DNA of 64,000 bases from Durusdinium trenchii (Eukaryota > Sar > Dinophyceae > Suessiales > Symbiodiniaceae), in contig CAXAMN010018557.1 in NCBI GenBank assembly GCA_963970005.1, positions 695,572-759,571 on the forward strand. Reading direction: 5' to 3'. Within the stretch, counting starts at the first letter, position 1. Every line of letters starts with the position of its first letter. The notes under the pieces were generated by a model, which was not told where the DNA came from, made no database searches, and saw nothing but the letters and a program-made list of their open reading frames with translations. Position numbers and translations under genes: made by a program. Shown here piece after piece: positions 51,448 through 62,497 of this stretch.

Positions 51448-53062
51448 CAGTGCCTAGGTTCTGGCATTTGGGAGCGAATCATGCTGGGCATGCCCAATGG
51501 CTTTGGACTCAGTGGAACCTTGGTAAGAACAGTGCAGAGCAGCAGCTTCGCCTAATGCCCCTGTCGTCAAGGTTGCCGGCAAGGCAAACAGGGCGAGATC
51601 GGCTGCCCATGCAAGGACTCTTTCCATGCAGAAATATGCTTTGCAAAATTGACTATTGTTGCACTGTGAACAGGAAGAGCTTCCGACCATCTCAATGAGT
51701 CTGGAGGCGGGACATTGGTCAAACGTGAGGTGTTTCATCCATTTTTAGCTGATCCATACCGATTGGCCATGGCCACGCTGCTACGCCCGGCTCTTCCTCA
51801 GACTATGGCCACCTTCCGAATCTTGGGCCTGGACAGTGGGGCCGACATCATCGTCTGCATCCCTCCAAGTGCTTATGCCAGGATCCCGGCGCTTTGACCT
51901 CCGACCTTCTCTTCCCTGGTTTCGCTCAGCTTCTAAGGTCACACAAAGCAATAAATCCAAAGATTGGTGCGAGTTGGCCATTGTGAACGCTGGGGAGTTT
52001 GCGGCCTAATGATAGAATTTCTGCCAGTTGTTCAGTAGTTTTGCCCGGTTAATATTCGCACGGCACACGACGGTCAGCACAAGACCGCTTTTCAAGATTT
52101 GTGGGCTAATTGGCCTTTGTGACACTGCTTGCGACCGAGGCACCATACAATGTGGGGGTTGGAGGTGCACGATTTCATACGATTTCTTTTTCGAGCAAAC
52201 AGACTGGCCATCTTCGCCGTCATAGAAAAGAAGGGAAAAACGGAACGCGATGAGAATGATAGGTCTAAAATGGTCTAAAGGTTAAATAAGAGAAAGACAA
52301 GCAAGAAAGAAACACAAGGTAAGGACGTAAGACCTTCAAACATTTCTATAAACAAGACCTTTCTTGTTTGTAGCAAGGTCCTTTGAAAGATCAGCCTCCC
52401 AACACAGCCGACGCTGACAGCTCAGGCAGTTGTACTTGGACTTCCTTTCTTCAGGCGGGTGGTCAGGTGGTGAGTGAGGCAATAACTGATCCATGGGATC
52501 AAGATTGTCAAATTTGATTTACACTAACCATCAGTCGTTTCTTCCTAGGTGGTTGGGGTCTACAACGTAGAGTTGATGGCTTCAGCGACAATTTTTTGTG
52601 CTTTGGGTACTTGGTCCCATATGGGACAAAAAAGACATCTCACGTCTCATGCTCAGTGTTGGACAGCTGCTGTTGTGCGGGTAGGTCTGCTAGTGTCGTC
52701 TTCGATGCTGGCAATCGCGTGGTTGGGGTGGAGCCTGTTCAAAGGAGGGGATGTGACGAAACCAGCTTATTGACTACTTGTGTGACATTGAATGTTAAAG
52801 CCTTTTCAAGCATAATATGCTTAGTTGACGACATTTCTTTCAATAGCTTAGTTGACGCAGCCAGCTCTGGCAAGCTTCCTTTGAGTTTTCATCAGCCAAG
52901 CCTTATTCCTGAACATGGTGTGCATTGGTTGCACTTGGGAAGATACATGCGGACAATACTCCTACTGACACAACAAGTTCCTGGAGACTTGGAGTTTGTA
53001 CATTTCTCCTTTCGGTGTGGCAAAACCTGAGTACATAAAATGACTACTATATAGTAGCAACA

Positions 53063-53085
53063 AGCTAGTAGGTTGGAGGCCATGC
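53063..53085 (+). repeat. CTAGTAGGTTGGAGGCCAT repeat, single unit
   Basis: One unit of the family at 27617 and 56240. Confidence 0.7.
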
Positions 53086-53768
53086 AACATGATTTCTACT
53101 TCCAGCGATGTCCAGGAGAGACTCCTCGAAGGCTAGGCGTTCGGTGGAAGCGGGGAGCGAAGTTGGCAGCCAGTTTGGGAACCAGTTTTTGCTTGTCTCC
53201 TCCTCCTCCTCCTCTGCCAAACATATTATATGTTTTCGTGTTGACAAGAAAACGATAGCAAAACTTGAAGACCACTCACTTTTCCTCGAGGAAAGAAAAG
53301 GGCTTGCTACATGCCAATGCCACAACAGATCAAAACAGATCCTTTCAGCACAGAGAGTTGAGTGGTCACAGATGGACGGACTTGGAGGCCATGTGCAGTG
53401 ACCCAAAGAACTGGTCTGCACCTGAAGGGAGGTCATGGGTGGCTGGTGGCTGTACGGAACGTTTCAATTAGGTCGCGTCAAAGGCCTGTCCCCATGGTCC
53501 CATGGAACAGTCCCTGACACGAAACGCGCGGCCGGGTATTTGGAGCTGAATTTTGCCAGGATGAACGCACGCTCTTGAAGCCAACAGCCAACAAAGTGAA
53601 ACTCTGAAGAACTTGACATCAAAGAGTTTGACCGTGTCAGGTCATTCATTTTTTTGCATCTCTATAGTTAGTGCTGCTGGTCTTGTTTCGCGAGTGTTGT
53701 GGCGCTTGGATGAATTCAAGCTTGGATCTAGTGATCTAGTCCCTGAGGAGGGTTGAACTGAGTTGAAC

Positions 53769-53777
53769 TTGGCTCAA
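53769..53777 (+). other. Spliced-leader-like remnant before the PDZ gene
   Basis: TTGGCTCAA, nine bases of the SL 3' end, lies ten bases before ATG 53788. The match is short, but its place right before an intact intronless ORF is where a retroposed mRNA would show it. Confidence 0.5.
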
Positions 53778-53787
53778 ACAAGACCGG

Positions 53788-54228
53788 ATGGACTCCCTCC
53801 GTGGGCTCTTGGGCTTTTGCTGTTCATGCAATGGGCCAGCGCCTGAGCCAGAGATTGTACCAGTACAGAACGTCTTCAAGTTCAACCGATCACGGACTGA
53901 GTTGGCCGAAGATGTCGTTGAACCCTCGATGAATCTACATGGTTGGACACTCCGGGATGGACAGAAGCTGGTGATGCTTGAGATTGAGAAGGAACCTGGT
54001 AGCAAAGTGGGCTTGTCTTTGGAAGCGACCAATGATCAACAGGCCGTGCTGATCACTCAACTGGACAGCGATAGCTTGGTCGCCGAGTGGAACCGGGAGA
54101 GGCCTTTGAGAGCTGTAAAGGTCGGTGATGCTATCGTTGAAGTGAACAAGAAAAGAGGGACCTTCCAAGAGCTGTTGGATCTCATGAAGAAGGAAGATAA
54201 GTTGGAGCTTCTTGTCAAATGCTCCTGA
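53788..54228 (+). CDS. Small PDZ-domain-like protein
   Basis: A 146-aa single-exon ORF ending in TGA at 54226-54228. The N terminus MDSLRGLLGFCCSCNG has a cluster of three Cys that could be palmitoylated. Residues about 62-144 read as a PDZ-like fold: VGLSLE (carboxylate-loop position), LITQL, SLVAEWNRERP, VKVGDAIVEVN, then LLDLMKKEDKLELLV. PDZ domains bind C-terminal peptides and scaffold signalling proteins. Small PDZ proteins of this kind are, as I recall, frequent in dinoflagellate gene sets. An SL-like remnant ten bases upstream suggests it came from a reverse-transcribed mRNA. The frame is intact, so it may be expressed. Partner unknown. Confidence 0.75.
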   Translation: MDSLRGLLGFCCSCNGPAPEPEIVPVQNVFKFNRSRTELAEDVVEPSMNLHGWTLRDGQKLVMLEIEKEPGSKVGLSLEATNDQQAVLITQLDSDSLVAEWNRERPLRAVKVGDAIVEVNKKRGTFQELLDLMKKEDKLELLVKCS

Positions 54229-54656
54229 CATTGTTTTCAAGCGAGATGAATGTCAACTGTAGCCTGCAACAAGTGATAAATGTCACTAGATGGATCGGTG
54301 TTCTCGAGGCGGGCCTGGTGGCATCCCATGTCGCGAAGCGACGTGATCCTTTTGAACAGCTGTGAACCTGAGCCCAAGACTTTGAAGAATTTCAGAACTT
54401 CAATTGAACAACGCTTTGACCAACGGTGAACGGCTCAAGGTTTGCCCCGCACCTCGCAGACATCCGCTGCGCAACGCTTGCAGCATGTGTACAGTATGTG
54501 CCGAACAGACAGAGTCACATGGGATGCTCCAAAGCTTTTCATTGTGGAGCTCGGAACATCCATAGACATAACATAGCAAGGAGCCCCCCTGCTTTCGTTG
54601 GCAACTTGGGGGTCCCATAGAGAACATAGACTGAAACCATTTGAGTATAATCTTGG

Positions 54657-54735
54657 AAGCTACTAGGAACAAGTGCATCGCTACTAGTAACAAGTGCCTT
54701 ACTAGTAGTAACAAGAAGCTAGTAGAAACAAGAAT
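54657..54735 (+). repeat. Dispersed CTAG-type repeat
   Basis: GCTACTAGGAACAAGTGCAT, CGCTACTAGTAACAAGTGCC and AACAAGAAGCTAGTAG in a row. Nearly the reverse complement of 22601-22665. Confidence 0.75.
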
Positions 54736-56239
54736 TAGAACTAGAATTAAATCGTTCACAGCGATATGTGGAAACGACCCTTTGCTCGGCTTCGGCCAGA
54801 CATCCGGCTGAGGTGGTCCACTGGAAGGCGCTTCAGCCCAAAGCGAGTGGTGGTCGTAGATCGGCTGCACCAAAGAGGAAGGGCAGAAGGGAAGTACAGG
54901 AGTGAGTAGGAGTAGGTGGCAGCTGGAGGACAGTATTCGAGCTTCATGCTTGTTGCGAGCAAAGAGGTTTGGCTCTGACAGGTTTTATGTTTGGTTTGCT
55001 GAGATTAGCGACGACAGACGTTTTTTCCTTGAGGCCTTGATGATTGTGACCATGGTGCGCCGGGAACGACCGGTGTGTTGGAGTGACAATCCAAGGACGT
55101 GGAATGTCAATCCACTGACTTCTACCTAGACTCGACCTAGTTTTTTGACTTTCATTTGCTTTCAAACAACATGCGTGGCAAAAAAGCATCAAGGTACATA
55201 TCAAACTTGAAGACCGATGTAGTTGCAACCTTTCGGAGTGACAATTTCACTACCAGCATTGGGATCCAACCTTTGTTGCGGCTCAGAGGCTCATACCAAC
55301 GTGTAGATTTGTTCATTTTCGGGGATAGCCGGGATGCGGCTGTCCGTCGGGACACGGCTTTATGAGAATGCACCATTCCGTCACAACGAATGGACGAAGT
55401 GGGTCGCGGTAAGCTGGAATGGCCTCCAACCTAAGAGCGATGGACTTGCGCAGATTAGCTCCTATGTCTTCGTGGGCTTCTCACAAAGCCGGACTGCGGA
55501 GCGGTTGAGGGCTTGGAACTCAGCCTTTCGAGGACTTGCTGCTTTGCAACACAGTACATGACAATACCCTAGTGTTAGAAGTCATTTTTAGTGCGGATTA
55601 GTCAACAACGTCCTTCATTCATGATTAAGTGCAGGTCGTCAACTCGTCAACGAATCCTGTCAGCTAACACGCAATTGTGCAGGTCTTCCAGAAGTTTCTG
55701 GCCTTGTATTTGCGTTTTTGCTTTGAGCACCAATGTTGGTTTCTCCGTTGGCCTCCTTGTGAACAGGAAGCAATTTCAAAAGATACTGAGTAGGGAGCCA
55801 GTTTTCTAATTCGCAAGGCGCTTTGAATTGTTCGCTTGACTTTGACGCACACGCTTCTGCTGGTTCGACTCCACCCTGGCTTGTTGTTGTCCTTGGTTTT
55901 GGCTAACAGTCTTTGTTGCTTTGTAGCATCACCAGGATGCCAGCCACCGGCACTTCTTGCCAAGTGACAACAAGTCAAACAGCCAAGCAGATCATCTACA
56001 GTATGTCCTCAGTAAAACCACTCAGGCAGAGGCCAGTTCTTCTACAGTACCACGTTCCCATTCCCCGAAAGGGAAACGCCTGCTTTAAGCGCTTTTGCTG
56101 ACTGGATTATGAATCGATCCCTGAGGAGAACCGTTTTTTGAGCTGGTGAGTGGAGTGATTGGGATAGCTTGAATGGCAGTGCAGAAGAGAAGCAGATCAG
56201 ATGTAGACTCAAATCATGGCAAATGGTTTTCCATTTAGT

Positions 56240-56394
56240 GGGAGGCCATAGCTAGTAGGTTGGAGGCCATCGCAACTAGGGACCCCATTGCTAGTAGGTT
56301 GGAGGCCATCGCCACTAGGGGGAGGCCATTGCTAGTAGGGTTGAAGCCATTGCTAGTAGTAACAAGAAATAACAAGAAGCTACTAGTAACCGTA
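56240..56394 (+). repeat. CTAGTAGG-TTGGAGGCCAT tandem cluster
   Basis: About six degenerate copies of GGAGGCCATNGCTAGTAGGTT, passing at the right end into the AACAAGAAGCTACTAG motif of the 54657 repeat. This links the two repeat types. Confidence 0.8.
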
Positions 56395-59300
56395 GCTTCG
56401 CAGCTTGAAGCCCAGGCTTTGCTGGAAAGCCTCCTTGGGCCGACGTGGGGAGTCTGAGCAAACCCAGACTTCTATGGCATGCTCTTGTTTGGATCTGCCA
56501 ACATCACCGGGTCACATAAATTATTTGGCGGGGGGGAGTACTCCAATCCAACAAATCTACATTTCTTCGGTGTCCAGATTTCATTCGCAAGAGCTGTTTT
56601 TATGCATTGTTTTGTTTGTTGATGGCGTTTGATGATATGATGATTTGGATACATTTCCTTGACACAAGTATGCTTCCTGAGAGCGATTTCCTCTACTTTG
56701 CTTTCATACATTATTAGGAGAGTAAACTTTCTGAGATTTCCTGAGAATGGCCAGGATCGGCTTGACACATTCACCATGACACTAGGGCTGCTGGAGTTTC
56801 CTGGAAGGGCCTGTGGCATTGCAGACGCCCCACAGCCATACAAAGCAGCCAGGGCTACGCGGGTTCTCCCCACAAGATTTGCGGACAACACGATTCTGTG
56901 ACATGCGAGTGAAAAGGTTCTGGGAAGAGGCCACATTGATTCAATTTGTGCCTTGCTAAATTTGTCGATCGCTTGGGATTGTATGCGGTAGAGGGGGCCG
57001 GAGAGCTGTTCGATCCAAACACAAGAGAGACCACTAAATCTCCAAATCCCAAATTCCCCCACAAGCCGATATTGATTGATTTGTGTAGCTGTAGAAACAT
57101 TTGTATAAGAGCATGGTTAATCCAGATTAACTTGTGCATGATTTTATCCATATTGATCTGTGCTTCTAGAGTGCAACAGACAGAGGCTGCCAAATACAGG
57201 CACAAATCGTATCATGCTGATCATGCAGCAAAGGCATGGTGCGCATACATGTGGCCTTGAACCTGGACCAGTCTCTCCCCTCCTGTTTCACACATTGTGA
57301 GAGATCTCTGTTGACCCCGTCCCCCCTCCTGTTCGTACAATGCTGCCAATGCGTATGGTCCATATGCATACAATTCGAGCCTAGCTGTTCCCCCCACCTG
57401 TCAGACATATCCTGGAACCGGTGTTTTCAGAAACGGTGAGAGACGAAGAACAGTGTTTAGATTGAGACCACCTTTTTTCGCAAGTCAACCAACCTTCCTT
57501 TTTCGAACACACTTGTCGACACCTGTGCCCCTGTACCTGCATACATTAAGACAAGTGTATATTCCACCCCCACTCCCTCTTCCATGTGGCTTTCGATGTT
57601 TTCTTCGGACCATGCGCTACGCCGTTCTGAGGTTCTCAAGCCCGAGTCCAGGAGACGACAGGCCGTCGACCGGTCGGAGCGAGACCGTCGGAGCCCGTTC
57701 AATCGCCAGGCCCACCACGCAGTTCATGCAGATGGCAAACCGGCACCCGGAATGACGCTAAAAGATGATCTCTTTTTGGGGTCAGGTTGCAGATGGCTTG
57801 AGGGTGGAGAGTGCGTTTTGGCATGTTTTGGCAATGGGTTCGTGCACTGCTGCTCGTGGCGATGTTGTTACGCTTGGCTCAAAGTTGCTGAATGAGCACT
57901 TCGCATGCTGCCACCAAGTCCATGAGTCCATGAGTGCTTTAAGCCACTTTCATCATAAGGAGACACTTGTGATTACAAACATTGAACCAAGCCAGCCTGT
58001 TTGCCAGCGCTGGCAAGTGCCATGCTCGGATCTCGGGGTCACGCGCGAAGAAAACACTGCCCAATTGACGCTGGTACCTTCGCCTCGCTGCACATCCTGC
58101 GTACCACCCCTACCATCCCATAGGCTTCACTACACTGAAGCGGGGTGGTCTGGAACTGGTACACAATCACAATCAACCACTAGTCACCATTCTATATTAA
58201 TAGGTTGATTGCTGGGTGTTAGGATATATAGATTTTGCCTTCAACGAGCGGAGAGTCAAGCTACGGCAGAGTGGAATGCATGGGATGCATGGCAGCTTGC
58301 TGCCCTGATCTCCATCCGTTTTCGCACGGACTCCATCCATCCATTGGCTTTCCGGTTCAGTCTCCCCAGTGGTTGGGCATTTTCTGGTTTCATCCCCGAC
58401 ACAGCAGCAAACACTTTTATTCACCAACTTGATTCTAGGCTCCAGTGCGCACACTGACATTCAAACGGCAAGGCAAAAAACAGAGAGCTCCTTCAATACT
58501 CCAGTATCTTTAGAGCAATATCTTGCGATTGATGTGATTCTCAATCTCGTCAAAGCCAGGCCGAGTTCTTGTTGGCCGTTGGTGTGTCTTTGTTGCACCT
58601 CAGGTCGCGCCACGCTTTTGGAACACCCTGGCATCAGGCAGGGCCGGGCCGCAGGGCTTTCGCTCATGGGGGCCATGTGGATGTCCATCTGACCTTGGGA
58701 CACCTATTGCTCTGGTTGCTCTGGTTGTTCTGTATGGCATCCATGCAGAGTTGACAGGTGTATGGGCGGCCGCTACACCATGGCAACACCGCCGGGGAGG
58801 AGTGGGACAGTGATTGCGGACAGTGTTTCTTTGCCAAACATTTTCATACTAAGTACCAGACACAGGCAAGTGCGGCTCAAAACATATGCCGTCAGGGATC
58901 CGCAGGGTATTTTTGTTTCGTCTTGCCAATGGGTTGGCGTGGAAACCCCTGTGATTCAGTACGGGTTTCTGCAGGAGTTGTTGGGTCCCAGAATTCCTTA
59001 CTGACGAAACCCATGTCAGCACGATGCCAGGCATATCCCAAGAAAGTAGTGCCCGGCGTTTTCAATGGTGTGCCAGGCCTGGACATGGATTTTTTTGGGC
59101 GGAATTTGAGGTTCCAGCAAAGCCTAAACCATGAGCCGCAACAGTAGTCCAGCTCAGTGCAGAAAGGCTTCAGCATGTTCTATCGCAGCATCTCACCTTC
59201 ATGTGACAGACATTCAATGGGCCACCTTGACATAATTATCTTTGCATGGTGGCCTCATCCCAGAACCTTTTGAGGTTACCTTGCTCATTCTTGTCTGTAG

Positions 59301-61430
59301 TTCAAAACTGGCAAACCCAGAAGACGTGCCTAGAGTGCCACCTAGTGTGGAGCTCCATGTGATTATGATGAACTGCAAACTACAATGTCAACTTCAAACT
59401 TCAAACTATATAATCATACAAGAAGAGCATGAGTTGACATCAACGACTTGCTGCAATTTGCCAAGGTGATGTTCCGTATGAGAAGAAGCTCTGGTACATT
59501 CGTGACACTGCCAGCAGCCCTGGTTGGGATGGGTCAGCTTCGATGATTTTAGCTTGACTCCTGCGTGACTCCTGCGGGTCAGGGCGACTTTGCTGGGAGT
59601 TCGAGCCTCCGTTGCCGCGGCCGGGAGAGTGGTGAATGCAGTTTCAAGGTCGGCGGGCAGGGGCCGGCAGGTGTGTTTTTGGTGGAAGTCTCTGGTGGAT
59701 GTCCATGTTTACCTCTTCTGTTTCCATGTCTACCACCATGTAGCTAGAATGCCAATGCATTCACTTCATGCCCTGTGAGGTTGATTGAAGTCTATCAAGG
59801 TTGAGGAAGTTGCAGATGACAACTGGGCAGAAGACGAAGGTCTTTCAACCTTCAACTACATGCTATTTTGGCTCTCGTCCTAACCTAAAGTCCTAAAGAG
59901 ATTTCTTGCTGTACCTTGAGTTGTAGATATTGTTAATGAACAGGACAAGGTGACTGAAGACAATGAGAGCGTATTCCATCCATCTCCATCGCCGTCCATC
60001 GCCAGTCCACTGCAAACTCGATTGGCTTTCCTTCGCCTGCTTCGCCTGGAGACGTGGTCTCAGCAGTCAATTCTGAAAAGCATTCTCATCAAAGAAACTG
60101 CAACTCTTTTTCGCTTTTTGCAATCGTTTTCGAGGCCATGACCTGCAAAGGAATGATGTTCTCCCATTTCCTTCGCACTCCTTTTGCTTGGTTATATCCT
60201 GTGACCCAAGCCAAGGTGCTGTCACCCTCTGCGAGCGCACCAAATCTAGCCGCTCCTCAGGTTTGTCCAACTAAATGCAGATACACATGAACACTGGGTG
60301 CCACTTCTTTGAGCACACAGAACAACAACCAATTGAGAAGAACACAACCCCATGTCCAGCAGTCTGAAGGAAAAGGGTTTCGTTTCTTTGAGCGGCATGG
60401 GCCTGGAAGGCTCATGAGCTTTGACGTTTCCCAAGAACGGCGCAAGGATGCAGAGGAGCTGCATACCTTTAGAGTTCTTTCAAAAGGGAAGGAGATCAGA
60501 ACGCAACGTGCTGAAGATTCTTCACGGTCTGGTTGGTCGCTGAGGCGCGTGAGCGGCCTCCGAGTCCGTCAAGCGGCCTTGGAGGCCGGGAGCCGCGAGG
60601 CCGGGCCACTCAACAGTGAGCTGAAAAGAGTCGTGTGAAGTCTGAGGCGTTATCTCTTCAGTCTTCTTGTTAGTTCTTTCCGACCGTTATATTTGAAGTG
60701 AAGGTGAAGGCATTTTAGCCTGTTTTGCTTGACTTGGTGGTGCTTTTCTCATGGGATCATAGCATGGTTTCGTTGCAAAAGAAACACACTTTAGCTTCGA
60801 TGGGTGGCTGACAGTGTACTCTTCCTGAGTTCCAAGCACCCTGACAACCAATCTGCCTCTCAGAGCTGAACTTTCTTTTTATCGCTTGTATATTTCTGGT
60901 CCTTGTCTTGGACTGCCGCATGCCCTTCATTGCCCTTCATTAATTTCATATTGACCGCGTGCATGTGGAGGAATCGAAAATTCACACGCCTTGCTCCATT
61001 ACGGGCGGCAACGTGTCGCGCCAGCCGGGAGCTCGGTGAAGGTTTTTCAAACGCGGAAAGCATGACTTTACACGTCCTTGGAGAATCTGGGCAGCTCTAT
61101 TCTACTCTATATAATTCAAGGTTTGGCTGGGGAGTGGATGATGATTCAATCGGCAACCTTATGGCAGACTAGGAATGTTTTACAGGGTGTCGGTGTGGAA
61201 TTAATGCCATTTGGCCATTCGCAAAAGCAAAAGAACTCGAGGAATGTGTCAGACTGGTGCCTGGGCTGTGGTCCCAAGGTTGCTTTGCATTAGGGGCGTA
61301 TCCTGCTCTCATGTTTCCACCAATCAAGACCACTTACGATATGCCTGGCTGCAGTCGCTTCCTTTAGATTGACAGTGACGTACCCGGATACGCTCCAAGT
61401 ATCTCCAAGTATGTTTAAGTAGCTTCCTTG

Positions 61431-61507
61431 CTACTAGTAGAAATGCCCTTTGCTCCTAGTAGCTTTTTGCTCCTAGTCGTATGGCCAGGAGCCCCTAGTA
61501 GCGTCCT
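61431..61507 (-). repeat. Inverted, diverged copies of the 40-bp array unit
   Basis: On the minus strand: GAGGACGCTACTAGGGGCTC, CTGGCCATACGACTAGGAGC and AAAAAGCTACTAGGAGCAAA. The last unit differs most from the array at 30998. Confidence 0.7.
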
Positions 61508-61754
61508 CAAGTATGTTTAAGTGCTACGCTTTTAAATTAAGGACCCATCTCTCTTTGCGTCTCCAAGGAGACCCTGCGGACAGCTGGTCTGTCCACCTTC
61601 TTGATGCGAAGGTATCAGGAGAAGCACCCAGGTTTGAGAGATGGCAACAGCACGGAAATCATGGTCTCACCTTCCAGGTCATTAACAGCCTGTGCAATGG
61701 ATACTGGTCGAAATGCTTGACTCCGTTGGACGAACCGGCATTAGTTGGAAAGTA

Positions 61755-61786
61755 TGCTAGCGATGGCCTCCAACCTACTAGCGATG
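61755..61786 (-). repeat. GGAGGCCATCGCTAG repeat (inverted copy)
   Basis: The minus strand reads CATCGCTAGTAGGTTGGAGG then CCATCGCTAGC, the family unit of 27617 and 56240. Confidence 0.75.
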
Positions 61787-62268
61787 TCCTTGGTATTTTT
61801 TTTTCCTTCGTGTTGTGCCGCTTTCTTTTGGATGGAACGGCACCGCAGCCGCGAATGGAGGAGACCACCAGCGCACTGGCATACCTCTGACATGAAAGGC
61901 GCTACAACTGGAAGCATAAAAAGGTTTGAATCCAGGTGTCCGGTTTTGTTTGAGCTTACAAATAAGTTCTGTAGGCATGGATACAGATGTGAAGTAAGCT
62001 CATATAATTACAGTATAATACCCCTGGGAATAAACCCTATAGAATGGGGGAGGTCGAGCTCCAAAATGACCTAGCATTTTATAGAGATTTTCTATAGAAT
62101 CAAAAGTCAACCTACCTGAAAAAGATCCATTCTGAGGATATCTGAGGTGAGAGAATCATATGTTGATGGATCACTAGGTTGAGCACCTTCATTCTATAGA
62201 GAATATATGAAAATTGAGGGCATTTTATAGAGGACAGAGGTTTTGATTCTATAGAGAGAACCTGGAGC

Positions 62269-62364
62269 AGTAGAAGGTTGAGAGTTTATTTTAGCGTGGA
62301 TGGATGTTTTACAGTGAGGTAGGTTGGATTCTCATTCTATAGAAAGCACTTGAATTTGTGGAGT
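62269..62364 (+). repeat. 96-bp direct repeat, copy 1
   Basis: AGTAGAAGGTTGAGAGTTTA ... TTGTGGAGT, repeated at 62402-62497 with two base differences. Each copy holds one CTATAG. Confidence 0.9.
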
Positions 62365-62401
62365 CTTGAGTTTTGAGTTTATAGTCTCAGAACCTTCGAA
62401 A

Positions 62402-62497
62402 AGTAGAAGGTTGAGAGTTTATTTTAGAGTGGATGGATGTTTTACAGTGAGGTAGGTTGGATTCTGATTCTATAGAAAGCACTTGAATTTGTGGAGT
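62402..62497 (+). repeat. 96-bp direct repeat, copy 2
   Basis: Second copy, 133 bp downstream start to start. Confidence 0.9.

Larger units (their letters stand above)
43813..53760. other. Non-coding or unrecognised region
   Basis: No gene is supported. Contents are simple and tandem repeats (46888-47008, 47270-47430, 49086-49373, 51334-51406), the second fold-back repeat (49786-49905) and an SL-like 10-mer (51438-51447). The longest frames (184 codons at 43899, 164 codons at 50524) have no motif I know. Confidence 0.55.
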
